Below, one piece after another: positions 1-7,676 of a stretch of DNA of 60,117 nucleotides. The position numbers were made by a program, and so were the translations under genes. The stretch is from Aureispira sp964445645 (GTDB taxonomy: Bacteria > Bacteroidota > Bacteroidia > Chitinophagales > Saprospiraceae). The notes beneath the pieces were generated by a model. The model was not told the DNA's origin, did not search any database, and saw nothing but the letters and a program-made list of their open reading frames with translations. The stretch lies in the NCBI GenBank assembly GCA_964445645.1, contig CAYULH010000014.1, forward strand, positions 1 to 60,117, read 5' to 3'. The first letter of the stretch is position 1, and every line of letters starts with the position of its first letter.

Positions 1-28
1 TTTAGCCCGTTTACTCTTTTAAGACTAC

Positions 29-1120
29 TTAAGTAGTTTTGACTACTTGTGTAGCGTCCAACATCTCATTTCTAACAGCGACCTGCCGCAAAACATTTTG
101 CGCTACTTTCTCAAAAGCTGCTTTGGCAATGGGTTCCTCGCCTTCTGCTACGGGAATACCCTTGTCTCCTCCTTCTCGAATGCCCTGTACAATCGGAATT
201 TGTCCCAACAGCATAGTATTGGCCTCTTTGGCCAATCGTTTGCCTGCGCCTTCACCAAAGATGTAATATTTATTATCGGGCAGTTCCTTGGGGGTAAACC
301 AAGCCATGTTTTCTACAATACCCAAGATAGGCACATTGATGTTCTCTAGGCGATACATGTTCATTCCTTTTAGTGCATCTACATAGGCCACTTCTTGGGG
401 CGTTGTTACCATCACAATCCCCGTCACAGGAACCGTTTGAACCAAGGTTAGGTGAATATCTCCTGTTCCGGGAGGCAAGTCGATGACCAAATAATCTAAG
501 GCTGGCCACAGGCATTCATGAAAAAACTGCTTTACAATACCGCCTAGACGTGGGCCACGCAATACTACGGCTTGCTGGGGTTCGATCATATAGCCAATAG
601 AAATCGTAGGTACGCCAAATTTTTCGATAGGGAGCATTTTGGGTTTGCCATGAATGTCTCTGATTCTAGGGCGTTCGCCTTGCATTCCGAGCATAGTGGG
701 AATAGATGGGCCATAGAGGTCTACATCCATCAAGCCCACTTTGGCCCCCATATTTTTTAGGCTCAAGGCCAAATTGACGGCTACGGTAGATTTGCCAACC
801 CCTCCTTTGCCCGATGCTACGGCAATGATATTTTTGATATGCGGTACAGGGCTTTTGGGGCCTTGGTTGGCCTTTGAATTTGCTTGGGCATGTACATGCA
901 CCTCTGCTTCTGGATACACCGCATTGACCGCCCCAATACAGGCAAATGTCAATTGGTTCTTGACCGGTGATTTGACCGAGGGTACAATTAGTGTAAAGGT
1001 TACATCATTGCCCGATACTTGTAAATTTTCTACCATTCTCACACTGATAATATCCTGTCCTGTTTCGGGGTCTTTGACGGTTCTCAGTGCCTCTACAATT
1101 TGTTGTTTGTCTATAGCCAT
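29..1120 (-). CDS. mrp: Mrp/NBP35-family Fe-S cluster carrier ATPase
   Basis: P-loop ATPase of the Mrp/ApbC group, which carries or transfers Fe-S clusters to apoproteins in the cytosol. The first ~90 residues form a MIP18/DUF59-type domain (VKDPETGQDI). It is followed by the deviant Walker A GKGGVGKST at about residues 104-112, the DVDLYGPSIP switch, and DLPPGTGD. At 363 aa it has the normal length of the fused family. The C-terminal CxxC seen in E. coli Mrp is absent: the segment after VENMAWFTP reads ELPDNKYYIFG without cysteines. I believe this is usual in Bacteroidota. The ATG at 1120 starts directly on the DUF59 domain. It is divergent from the downstream helicase, with an AT-rich stretch between them. 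Confidence 0.93.
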   Translation of the reverse strand: MAIDKQQIVEALRTVKDPETGQDIISVRMVENLQVSGNDVTFTLIVPSVKSPVKNQLTFACIGAVNAVYPEAEVHVHAQANSKANQGPKSPVPHIKNIIAVASGKGGVGKSTVAVNLALSLKNMGAKVGLMDVDLYGPSIPTMLGMQGERPRIRDIHGKPKMLPIEKFGVPTISIGYMIEPQQAVVLRGPRLGGIVKQFFHECLWPALDYLVIDLPPGTGDIHLTLVQTVPVTGIVMVTTPQEVAYVDALKGMNMYRLENINVPILGIVENMAWFTPKELPDNKYYIFGEGAGKRLAKEANTMLLGQIPIVQGIREGGDKGIPVAEGEEPIAKAAFEKVAQNVLRQVAVRNEMLDATQVVKTT

Positions 1121-1288
1121 TAATAAAAAATAAAACTGATTGTTAGGAATAAGAGTTTGAACATTTTGCTCTCTTATTACTACAAAGATACAAATTTAAA
1201 GTTGCAATAAAGGGTCTTTGTTTAGAACTTGTCTAAGGTAATGTTAAGATGCTTGTAAAATAATAATGGTTATCCCTCTAAATTAACT

Positions 1289-1296
1289 TACCTTTG
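1289..1296 (+). promoter_or_regulatory. Candidate -7 box (TACCTTTG) for the DEAD-box helicase
   Basis: TACCTTTG fits the Bacteroidota TAnnTTTG consensus and lies ~145 bp before the helicase ATG. No TTTG is seen at the ideal -33 spacing, so support is partial. The rest of 1134-1439 has no gene. It holds the hairpin at 1323-1357 and a second short one at about 1386-1405 (GGCTGTATG/CATACAGTCC). Confidence 0.35.
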
Positions 1297-1322
1297 TAGC
1301 CTTCCTTTGGCTGTAGTGGATT

Positions 1323-1357
1323 CTATCCTATTTGATACAGTGTATCAAATAGGATAG
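1323..1357. repeat. 16-bp perfect hairpin centred on GATAC-AGT-GTATC
   Basis: CTATCCTATTTGATAC is followed by loop AGT and then its exact complement. There is no T-run after it, so it is not an obvious terminator. It lies in the 5' leader of the helicase gene. The same centre (TAC-AGT-GTA) occurs with different arms at about 30041-30074, 51304-51326 and 51428-51452. Confidence 0.8.
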
Positions 1358-1439
1358 ATTACTTCGCAAGTCTTGGAGTAGAGGCTGTATGCCATACAGT
1401 CCAACCCACCAACATGTAACTAATAGATTTACAACTTGT

Positions 1440-2714
1440 ATGAAATTTTCCGATTATCAATTGTCTCCTGATTTAAAAAACAACCTAAATCGTTTAGGTT
1501 TTAAGCGTCCTACTGACATCCAATTTAAGGCTATTCCGTATGTGATGAAAGGCGAAGATGTGTTGGCCGTGGCCCATACGGGAACAGGAAAAACGGCTGC
1601 GTATGGCGTGCCTGTTATCAATCAATTGCAACAGCTAAAAGGTAAAGCAAGGCGCAAAGATGGATTGCGTGCATTGGTGGTGGTGCCCACACATGAATTG
1701 GCCGTGCAGGTAAATGAAGTATTGCAACAATTGGCACAAAACACGGGCGTTAAGAGTATGTGTATTTATGGAGGGGTGGATCAGGATCCGCAGATAGCTC
1801 AATTGCAAAAAGGCACGGATATTTTGGTGGCGACTCCTGGGCGTTTGTTTGACTTGCGTAGTCAGGGCTACATTGATTTGCATCGGGTCAAAATTCTAGT
1901 TTTGGACGAAGCGGACCAGATGCTTGCCAAGGGTTTTTTGACGGATATTCGAGGCATTTTGACTTATTTGCCCAAACGCCGCCAAACCTTGTTTTTTTCG
2001 GCTACTATTGATAAAGACATCAAAAAATTGGCTTACACACTGATCAATACCAATGCTATTCGCATCCAAATTGCACCCGATAATCCTGTGGCTCGCAATG
2101 TTTTTCACAAGGTGGGTTTTATAGAAATGGATGATAAACGCTACTTCTTGGAGCGGTTGTATAGAGAACAAAAAGGAGCCAAGATTTTAGCTTTTGTGCG
2201 TACTAAGGTGCGTGCAGAACGTGTCAAAAAAGCAATGGAACGGGTTGATATTGACTGCATAACCTTGCATGGTGACAAGTCCCAAAAACAACGCAATGAA
2301 GCCTTGGAGGAGTTTAAAACGGGCGCAATTAGATTGCTTATTGCAACCGATTTGAGTGCGCGTGGGGTGGATATTCCTCATGTAGAGTATGTGGTCAATT
2401 ATGATTTGCCCGAACAGGCCGAAAATTATGTGCATAGAATTGGCCGTACAGGGCGTGGGGGCAACAAGGGAAATGCAATTTCTTTTTGCAGTGAGCAGGA
2501 ACGGGATTTGCTGGGTGAAATTGAGTTTTATTTGGGTGCTTCTATTGAGGTCTTGAATATTGATAAGGGGAACTACCAAGACACCTTGGATTTTACCAAA
2601 GATACAAAGGGGATGGATTGGAAAAGTTTGATTGAAGAGGACTTGAAAAAAATTGAGGAAGCCGAACGTTATCACAAAAAACAAAAAGGTAAGAAAACAA
2701 AGAAGCGTCGTTAA
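1440..2714 (+). CDS. DEAD-box ATP-dependent RNA helicase (RhlE-like)
   Basis: ATP-dependent RNA unwinding enzyme, likely acting in ribosome assembly, cold adaptation or mRNA turnover. All core motifs are visible: Q-motif region FKRPTDIQ, Walker A AHTGTGKT, PTHELA, TPGR, DEAD box VLDEADQ, SAT, then in the second RecA domain HGDKSQKQR, ATDLSARGVD and HRIGRTGR. It ends in a Lys-rich basic tail (KKQKGKKTKKRR), typical of RhlE-type proteins and probably an RNA contact. The frame is open from 1389, but I take the ATG at 1440 (MKFSDYQL), where the family normally begins. That gives 424 aa. Its leader contains two hairpins. The exact subfamily (RhlE, DbpA, CsdA) is not settled. Confidence 0.93.
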   Translation: MKFSDYQLSPDLKNNLNRLGFKRPTDIQFKAIPYVMKGEDVLAVAHTGTGKTAAYGVPVINQLQQLKGKARRKDGLRALVVVPTHELAVQVNEVLQQLAQNTGVKSMCIYGGVDQDPQIAQLQKGTDILVATPGRLFDLRSQGYIDLHRVKILVLDEADQMLAKGFLTDIRGILTYLPKRRQTLFFSATIDKDIKKLAYTLINTNAIRIQIAPDNPVARNVFHKVGFIEMDDKRYFLERLYREQKGAKILAFVRTKVRAERVKKAMERVDIDCITLHGDKSQKQRNEALEEFKTGAIRLLIATDLSARGVDIPHVEYVVNYDLPEQAENYVHRIGRTGRGGNKGNAISFCSEQERDLLGEIEFYLGASIEVLNIDKGNYQDTLDFTKDTKGMDWKSLIEEDLKKIEEAERYHKKQKGKKTKKRR

Positions 2715-2732
2715 GGGAAAACACAGCGTTCG

Positions 2733-3401
2733 TTATTTTTTCTTTTTGGCCTGTGCTTTGTCGTATTCGTGAAACATTTCTTTGCGCCCAAAGTCCTTAC
2801 AAATCGGGCATTCGTAAGGGTTGTGTCCTCGTGCTGGGCAGTATTCTCGCCCAAAAAAGATAATTTGCAAATGCAGTTTGTTCCACGATGCTCTTGGAAA
2901 TAGGCGTTTGAGGTCTTTTTCGGTACGAACTACATTCTTGCCTGTGCTTAATTTCCAACGCCATGCCAAACGGTGAATGTGGGTATCTACTGGAAAGGCT
3001 GGCACACCAAAGGCTTGTGATACCACTACAGAGGCCGTTTTATGTCCCACCCCTGGTAATGCCTCTAGGGCTTCCATATCATTGGGAACCTCGCCTTCAT
3101 ACTTATCAATTAGAATTTGAGAGAGCTTGGAAATGGCCTTGGATTTGCTCCCTGATAAGCCACAGGGTCGAACAATTTGTTGGATTTTCTCCACAGGCAC
3201 TTGTGCCATGGTATAAGGGTCGTTGGCAAGGGCAAATAAATGTGGGGTTACTTTGTTGACCCGTTCATCCGTGCATTGGGCAGAGAGCAACACTGCTATG
3301 AGCAAATTGTAAGGCGTGGTGTGGTCCAAAGGCACTGGTGTTTCGGGATACAATGCCTCTAAACGATGGTGAATTTCCTGTACAATTTCAGCCTTTTTCA
3401 T
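2733..3401 (-). CDS. nth: Endonuclease III (DNA glycosylase/AP lyase)
   Basis: Base-excision repair enzyme that removes oxidised pyrimidines and cleaves at the AP site. The helix-hairpin-helix LPGVGHKTA carries the catalytic Lys, and the catalytic Asp sits in FPVDTHIHRL. At 222 aa it has normal length. The usual C-terminal Cys-X6-Cys-X2-Cys-X5-Cys iron-sulfur loop is altered. Here I read CPARGHNPYECPIC, with nine residues between the first two cysteines and no fourth cysteine (KDFGRKEM follows). Cluster binding is therefore doubtful. The tail is Lys-rich. It lies downstream of the gene ending at 3528 but is separated from it by a 42-bp palindrome, so it probably has its own promoter. Confidence 0.93.
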   Translation of the reverse strand: MKKAEIVQEIHHRLEALYPETPVPLDHTTPYNLLIAVLLSAQCTDERVNKVTPHLFALANDPYTMAQVPVEKIQQIVRPCGLSGSKSKAISKLSQILIDKYEGEVPNDMEALEALPGVGHKTASVVVSQAFGVPAFPVDTHIHRLAWRWKLSTGKNVVRTEKDLKRLFPRASWNKLHLQIIFFGREYCPARGHNPYECPICKDFGRKEMFHEYDKAQAKKKK

Positions 3402-3446
3402 AGCAATTTATTGGTCTTTTTTGTAGGACAAAAGTGTGCAGGGTGC

Positions 3447-3488
3447 TTTTTGTAGTGCTGTGTTGCATGCAACACAGCACTACAAAAA
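3447..3488 (-). terminator. 42-bp perfect palindrome, terminator of the upstream minus-strand gene
   Basis: Two 21-nt arms match perfectly about the centre TTGCATGCAA and end in T5/A5 tracts. It lies just after the stop of the gene at 3528-4274 and before nth, so it should terminate minus-strand transcription. The perfect symmetry is unusual for a simple terminator, and use as a protein site is also possible. Confidence 0.75.
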
Positions 3489-3527
3489 AATCAATTACCA
3501 AAACTTTACTTTTGTTCTGTACATAGT

Positions 3528-4274
3528 TTATTGTTGAACAATGCGCCCCTCTATAGTGGCGTTGATAGGAGCTTCATTTTTCTTGATGTATTCCAACATG
3601 GCATCTCTAATAAGCACGCCTGTTTTTATTTTTTCTTTGTCTACAAAAAAAGAACACTGATCACCTCCTTTTGCCAAATAGTCATTGGTAGCTACATAAT
3701 ATTCTTTGTCTGCTTCTATTTTTTCGCTATTGATAAGGCATTGGGTTGCCTTGCCTTGCTCTATCATTAGGCGCACAGCACCACTCACAGGCCAGCCGCC
3801 TTTTGTTGCTATATGATTGAATAAAGCATCCAGCTCGCTGCCTTTCATCTTTACCAATACAATATAATTATCAAAAGGCATCAACTCATAAATTTTGCCT
3901 TTGGGCAAATCGCCTTTGGGCAAGGATGGAATTCTCAACCCGCCATAATTGAGCACTGTAAAATCTACTCGTTGCTTGGAGTACTGTTCTGCTTGTGCTT
4001 GAACTACATCTGCTGCCCAATTTCCTAACGTAGATTCGGGTTGTGCCTTGGTCAAAGTGACTGCAACCGTTCCGATTGGCGCATTCATTTCTTCTGCCAA
4101 TTGCTCTTTGTAAGGAGCAATAAAAGCTACAATAGAACTGTCCTGCTCTGCCACTTCTGTAATCCCTTGGTTGTTGGAAGTTGTTTTGCAAAAGTGCATT
4201 TGAGAGCGACAAGCCATCAAAAAGCTAATGATATATATTAAAACAAAGAAACGCGTCATAAGTTGATTGTTCAT
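3528..4274 (-). CDS. Lipoprotein with 5'-nucleotidase C-terminal domain only
   Basis: 248 aa with a lipoprotein signal (SFLMAC, Cys ~22), so probably exported and anchored. The body matches the substrate-binding C-terminal domain of UshA-type 5'-nucleotidases: NWAADVVQAQAE, DFTVLNYGGLRIP, GKIYELMPFDNYIVLVKM and ATNDYLAKGGDQCSFF. The N-terminal metallophosphoesterase domain is missing, so alone it should not hydrolyse nucleotides. In other Bacteroidota such half-proteins often sit beside a separate metallophosphatase gene, but none is seen next to it here. It is followed by the palindromic terminator at 3447-3488. Confidence 0.82.
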   Translation of the reverse strand: MNNQLMTRFFVLIYIISFLMACRSQMHFCKTTSNNQGITEVAEQDSSIVAFIAPYKEQLAEEMNAPIGTVAVTLTKAQPESTLGNWAADVVQAQAEQYSKQRVDFTVLNYGGLRIPSLPKGDLPKGKIYELMPFDNYIVLVKMKGSELDALFNHIATKGGWPVSGAVRLMIEQGKATQCLINSEKIEADKEYYVATNDYLAKGGDQCSFFVDKEKIKTGVLIRDAMLEYIKKNEAPINATIEGRIVQQ

Positions 4275-4314
4275 GTACTAAATTTTGCTCCCAAGCGAGC
4301 CGTGCCCAATATAC

Positions 4315-4349
4315 AAAAAAGCCATTGAACACCGTGATTCAATGGCTTT
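4315..4349 (-). terminator. Rho-independent terminator
   Basis: A 12-bp stem AAAGCCATTGAA/TTCAATGGCTTT with an 8-nt loop, flanked by A6 on the plus strand (T-run on the minus strand). It lies 35 bp after the stop of the minus-strand gene at 4384-4971. Confidence 0.85.
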
Positions 4350-4383
4350 AATAGTATTAGTTAATTGGATTCGTTTTATTTTT

Positions 4384-4971
4384 TTAACCAAACAAAATTC
4401 CAACTTCTTTTTTGATAGCAGTGAGGGCATGAACATAGCCTATTTGGGGCGTGTCTTGCATATATTTGACCAAGGCTTCTAGAAAGGCAGTAGCACTTGC
4501 TTGGCCTTGTAAATTTTGGTCTTGATGGGCCGATTCTACATCTTGATAAATTTTTTCGCAAATGCGAATCACTTCTTTTTTGGCCAATAAAATGATGTTC
4601 CACAAATCATCGGTCATGTATACTTGTTGGGTGATGTTGTGGTGAAACTCCTCCTCTACCTGCATTATCAAGGCCGTTTTGTACATTTCGGCCGACATTT
4701 CGGTTGTAGCAGCGGTATTGTTTACCAATTGAGACATTTCTATTCTGGAGCAGAACAACGCCATTCTTTCGTAGGCTTGCAGGCGCATCGGCAAGATGGT
4801 TTTGCTCGTATTTTGTAGCAACTCAATACGTCTGTTCTCTGTATCTCGTACCAAAATACTTTGTATTACATCCGACTCTTTGTTCAAAAATGCTCTCAAT
4901 ACCAACCATGCTGTTAAGAATACCAACAAGGATGGGAGCACCAATTTTAAAATCTCCATAGTTATTTCCAT
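4384..4971 (-). CDS. Membrane-anchored protein of unknown function
   Basis: 195 aa; not recognised beyond a resemblance to an uncharacterised Bacteroidota family. One N-terminal transmembrane helix (about residues 6-26, LKLVLPSLLVFLTAWLVLRAF) is followed by a helical soluble part rich in Glu/Gln. That part has conserved-looking stretches (RLQAYERMALFCSRI, EEEFHHNITQQVYMTDDLW). The topology suggests a cytoplasmic helical domain tethered to the inner membrane. A second ATG four codons in would also serve as start. It is monocistronic, with its own terminator. Confidence 0.7.
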   Translation of the reverse strand: MEITMEILKLVLPSLLVFLTAWLVLRAFLNKESDVIQSILVRDTENRRIELLQNTSKTILPMRLQAYERMALFCSRIEMSQLVNNTAATTEMSAEMYKTALIMQVEEEFHHNITQQVYMTDDLWNIILLAKKEVIRICEKIYQDVESAHQDQNLQGQASATAFLEALVKYMQDTPQIGYVHALTAIKKEVGILFG

Positions 4972-5271
4972 ACAATTAATACTTTGTTTCTTGTATTTAC
5001 CAGAATTTACTTGCCTATATATGAAGGATTTAGTAATAATTCGGGTGTAAAGTGTTGCAAAGATAAGATGTTCAGTCTTATTTACCTATCCTAATGTAAA
5101 AAAATTTGCTCTTATCCATAGAGCATTTTATCCATACCATACTTATGAAAAAAGGTCAAAATAAAGTCAAAATCATTCCTAAATACCTGATAAACCAAGC
5201 ATCCGTTCCCTTTACAGTTACTTAATGCCATGAACTAACTTTGGTTACAAGATGTTTAGGGAAAAATTGTG

Positions 5272-5279
5272 TATATTTG
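5272..5279 (+). promoter_or_regulatory. Candidate -7 box (TATATTTG) for the IscA-like gene
   Basis: TATATTTG matches the Bacteroidota -7 consensus about 94 bp upstream of the ATG at 5373. A TTTG exists at 5240-5243, but the spacing (28 nt) is longer than the usual ~19, so the -33 element is uncertain. Nothing else recognisable is seen in 4972-5372. Confidence 0.4.
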
Positions 5280-5372
5280 TGGTAATTAGTACAATTTTTG
5301 CTTGTATTAAAATGACTAAATTTAAAAAAACAGGATGTCATTTTGACATACCGATCAAAAATAAAGTAGATT

Positions 5373-5714
5373 ATGACTGATTTAGATACTCCTGTAAAAT
5401 TGACAGAAGGAGCCGTTGCACAGCTTAAGCAAATCATGGAATCAGAAAACGTGACCGATAAGCATGGTTTGCGTGTTGGCGTAAAAGGCGGTGGTTGTTC
5501 TGGTTTTACTTATATTTTGGGTTTTGATGAAAAAACAGAAGAAGACGAGGAATTCATGTCGGGTGGCTTGCGTGTAATTATGAACAAAGCACATGCAATT
5601 TACTTGGTAGGTATTGAAATCGACTTTATGGATGGTCTTCAAAACCGAGGTTTTACCTTTAACAACCCCAATGCTACCGAAAGCTGCGGTTGTGGCACCT
5701 CGTTCTCTGCTTAA
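5373..5714 (+). CDS. IscA/ErpA/HesB-type Fe-S cluster assembly protein
   Basis: 113-aa A-type Fe-S carrier that holds a cluster and delivers it to apoproteins. The three conserved cysteines are present: the first in KGGGCSGFTY (about residue 43) and the pair in the C-terminal ESCGCGTSF. Length and the spacing between them are those of the family. It cannot be assigned to IscA, SufA or ErpA from sequence alone. It is not clustered with other suf/isc genes here. A terminator follows before rpmI. Confidence 0.93.
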   Translation: MTDLDTPVKLTEGAVAQLKQIMESENVTDKHGLRVGVKGGGCSGFTYILGFDEKTEEDEEFMSGGLRVIMNKAHAIYLVGIEIDFMDGLQNRGFTFNNPNATESCGCGTSFSA

Positions 5715-5742
5715 AAAATATCCCTGAAGGGATTTTAATCAA

Positions 5743-5793
5743 AAACGAATGATCTTTTAGCTTTGTTTTTCAAACTTTTGGTCATTCGTTTTT
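5743..5793. terminator. Terminator between the iscA-like gene and rpmI
   Basis: AACGAATGATC and GGTCATTCGTT pair around a ~24-nt loop and are followed by T8. On the plus strand this ends the IscA-like transcript. Confidence 0.7.
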
Positions 5794-5873
5794 TTTGTTG
5801 CTGTAAATTTTGTATTTTCGCAACGCTTTTTAATAAACCATAGGGGTTCACTCTATCAAAAGAATACGTTATT

Positions 5874-6071
5874 ATGCCAAAAATGAAATCGCATTCTGGT
5901 GCCAAAAAGCGTTTTAAATTGACTGGTTCTGGTAAAATCAAACGCCGTAGAACAGGTTTGCGCCACATTTTGACTAAAAAGTCGAAAAAACGTAAAAACC
6001 TAGCTGGCAAAGATGCACTAGTTCATGAAAGTGATGAAAAACGCGTAAAGCACATGCTTGGATTAAAGTAA
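5874..6071 (+). CDS. rpmI: 50S ribosomal protein L35
   Basis: 65 aa, highly basic. It begins MPKMKSHSGAKKRFKLTGSG, has the L35 core GKIKRRRTGLRHILTKKSKKRK, and ends KHMLGLK. Part of the large ribosomal subunit. rplT follows 153 bp later. infC, which commonly precedes rpmI, is not upstream: the preceding gene is the IscA-like one, with a terminator between. Confidence 0.97.
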   Translation: MPKMKSHSGAKKRFKLTGSGKIKRRRTGLRHILTKKSKKRKNLAGKDALVHESDEKRVKHMLGLK

Positions 6072-6122
6072 TGTTTGAATGTATTCCTTGGAATACAATT
6101 ATCATTGCTTCGCAAAACAAAA

Positions 6123-6208
6123 GAGTCCAATAGCGGACAAGTTGCAGGTACCTTCTTTACCTAGTACTCCTATTGACTCACATTTTTTTATTTGCAGTCT
6201 TGCACTGC
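6123..6208 (+). promoter_or_regulatory. Structured leader/attenuator-like region before rplT
   Basis: GAGTCCAATAG (6123-6133) can pair with CTATTGACTC (6170-6179) with one bulged C, enclosing an inner AGGTA/TACCT stem (6146-6150/6158-6162). T7 follows at about 6183-6189, which is the layout of a terminator. An alternative hairpin GTCC/GGAC (6125-6128/6135-6138) uses the same 5' arm, so the two folds exclude each other. A further GCAGT/ACTGC hairpin (6194-6208) lies just before the rplT start. A separate 8-bp hairpin TGTATTCC/GGAATACA is at 6080-6097. L20 autoregulation by leader RNA is known in other bacteria; its operation here is inference. Confidence 0.5.
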
Positions 6209-6224
6209 CTTAATTATTTAAAGT

Positions 6225-6572
6225 ATGCCACGTTCAGTTAATTCTGTTGCATCGAGAAAAAGAAGAAAAAAGATATTAAAACAAGCAAGAGGATATTTCG
6301 GCGCACGCTCGAAAGTCTATACGGTTGCTAAAAATGCTGTTGAAAGAGGTTTGCAATATGCTTACCGCGATCGCAAGCAGAAAAAACGCAACTTCCGTAG
6401 CTTGTGGATTACCCGTATCAACGCTGCTGCGCGTGAACACGGCATGTCTTATTCTCAATTCATGCACGCCTTGAACAAACAAGGTATTGAACTCAACCGT
6501 AAGGTGCTTGCCGATTTGGCAATGAATGAGCCTCAAGCCTTCAAAGCAATTGTTGATGCTGTTAACAAATAA
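6225..6572 (+). CDS. rplT: 50S ribosomal protein L20
   Basis: 115 aa, very basic, with the L20 signature (MPRSVNSVASRKRRKKILKQ, GYFGARSKVYTVAKNAVERG, RDRKQKKRNFRSLWI, INAAAREHG). It binds 23S rRNA early in 50S assembly and in several bacteria represses its own operon. The structured 153-nt gap upstream (6072-6224) fits such control. A strong terminator follows. Confidence 0.98.
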   Translation: MPRSVNSVASRKRRKKILKQARGYFGARSKVYTVAKNAVERGLQYAYRDRKQKKRNFRSLWITRINAAAREHGMSYSQFMHALNKQGIELNRKVLADLAMNEPQAFKAIVDAVNK

Positions 6573-6592
6573 GCGTAATAACTTCAACATAG

Positions 6593-6628
6593 AAACGCTG
6601 TTCTGATAATTCAGGACAGCGTTTTTTT
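6593..6628 (+). terminator. Rho-independent terminator of rplT
   Basis: AACGCTGTTCTGA pairs with TCAGGACAGCGTT (one G-U pair) around a 4-nt loop, followed by T7. Confidence 0.92.
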
Positions 6629-6801
6629 ATGTGCTATAGGATAGGTTAAATTAGATTTTTTAAATCAAAAATTTCAAAAAAAGATGCTTTTAGAGGCAAA
6701 ATTTATATTTTTATTCAAAAATAGATTCAAAAACTTGACTTTATTAACATAAAAACATACTTTTGAGTTATTACTACTATAATCGAGTAAAAACTTATTG
6801 T

Positions 6802-7134
6802 ATGTCTAAAAAAATTAAAAAGCATAGAGGGCGTATTCAGGCACAGGGTGGAGGTGTTGAGGAATCTGAATCTTGGGCGCAAGATGAGCCTCTAAAAATT
6901 TCAAAAGCGCTACTTTTGTTTAAACAACTGCTTGCGAAATTGAGTCCCAAAGATCGGGCGAAACGACAAAAGGCATTGAAACGAGCCAAGCAGTTTGCAG
7001 AGCAAGCCAGTGAGCAAGGTGGTGCCCATGCCAGATTGAGTCGTTCGTTTAAGGTAAAGGGTTCTAGGGATGAGCGTATTGATATAGAAATAATTAGTGG
7101 AAAAGCATTTGTTGGCAAAGACAAAAACAAATAA
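6802..7134 (+). CDS. Small basic protein of unknown function
   Basis: 110 aa from the ATG at 6802 (MSKKIKKHRGRIQ). The frame is open from 6763, but the upstream residues (MSYYYYNR) look like untranslated leader. Lys/Arg-rich, with a helical middle part (ALLLFKQLLAKLSPKDRAKR) and a C-terminal FKVKGSRDERIDIEII that resembles a beta-rich end. I do not recognise it. It is followed by only 2 bp and another unknown gene, so the pair is almost certainly one transcript. Confidence 0.75.
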   Translation: MSKKIKKHRGRIQAQGGGVEESESWAQDEPLKISKALLLFKQLLAKLSPKDRAKRQKALKRAKQFAEQASEQGGAHARLSRSFKVKGSRDERIDIEIISGKAFVGKDKNK

Positions 7135-7136
7135 TT

Positions 7137-7583
7137 ATGGGTGTTCCAATTCAGAGAAAGGATTTTTTGTATTATAATTTTTTAGAAAACACAACTATCT
7201 ACAGACAAAATGAGGCTTACTGGGTACGATTTGTACAGCAAACACTTGCCCCTTATGGTATACAGCCTCAAGCATGGCTCAATAAACAGTATGCAGATGG
7301 CTCTCGGATGCACGATGGGAATCCTATTTATGATGCGTTGTTGGGCAATGGCAAGGCCGTTAGAATTATTCAAATTCAGCCCGATGAGGAGGATGACTTA
7401 ATCAGTGCTTGGATAAAGCAGACAGAGGACGAAGAAGGAGCAGATTTAGAGGAGTTGGTCATTCATCTGCAATTGACTAGAAAAACACGTGTGGCTGCCC
7501 TCTCTTTAATAGATAAGTGGGTGACGACTACAGAGCATATTATTATGGAGAATTTTATTCAGAAGGTGTTGGATCAGGTGTAG
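7137..7583 (+). CDS. Protein of unknown function, co-transcribed with the gene at 6802
   Basis: 148 aa, acidic, soluble, no signal peptide. Notable stretches are QPDEEDDLISAWIKQTEDEE and HLQLTRKTRVAALSLIDKW. Its acidity contrasts with the basic upstream protein (2 bp apart), so the two may bind each other; this is inference only. Not recognised. A bidirectional hairpin follows. Confidence 0.75.
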   Translation: MGVPIQRKDFLYYNFLENTTIYRQNEAYWVRFVQQTLAPYGIQPQAWLNKQYADGSRMHDGNPIYDALLGNGKAVRIIQIQPDEEDDLISAWIKQTEDEEGADLEELVIHLQLTRKTRVAALSLIDKWVTTTEHIIMENFIQKVLDQV

Positions 7584-7617
7584 TGTTGGGCAATTTGGTG
7601 TTTGGTATTGTTGCACT

Positions 7618-7655
7618 AAAAAAGCGTCCTGAATATAATATTCAAGACGCTTTTT
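7618..7655. terminator. Bidirectional terminator between convergent genes
   Basis: AAAGCGTC...GACGCTTT with an inner TGAATA/TATTCA part forms a long stem. It has T5 on the plus side and T-rich sequence on the minus side. It serves both the gene ending at 7583 and nqrF. Confidence 0.88.
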
Positions 7656-7676
7656 ATTTTATTATAAACAACTGGA

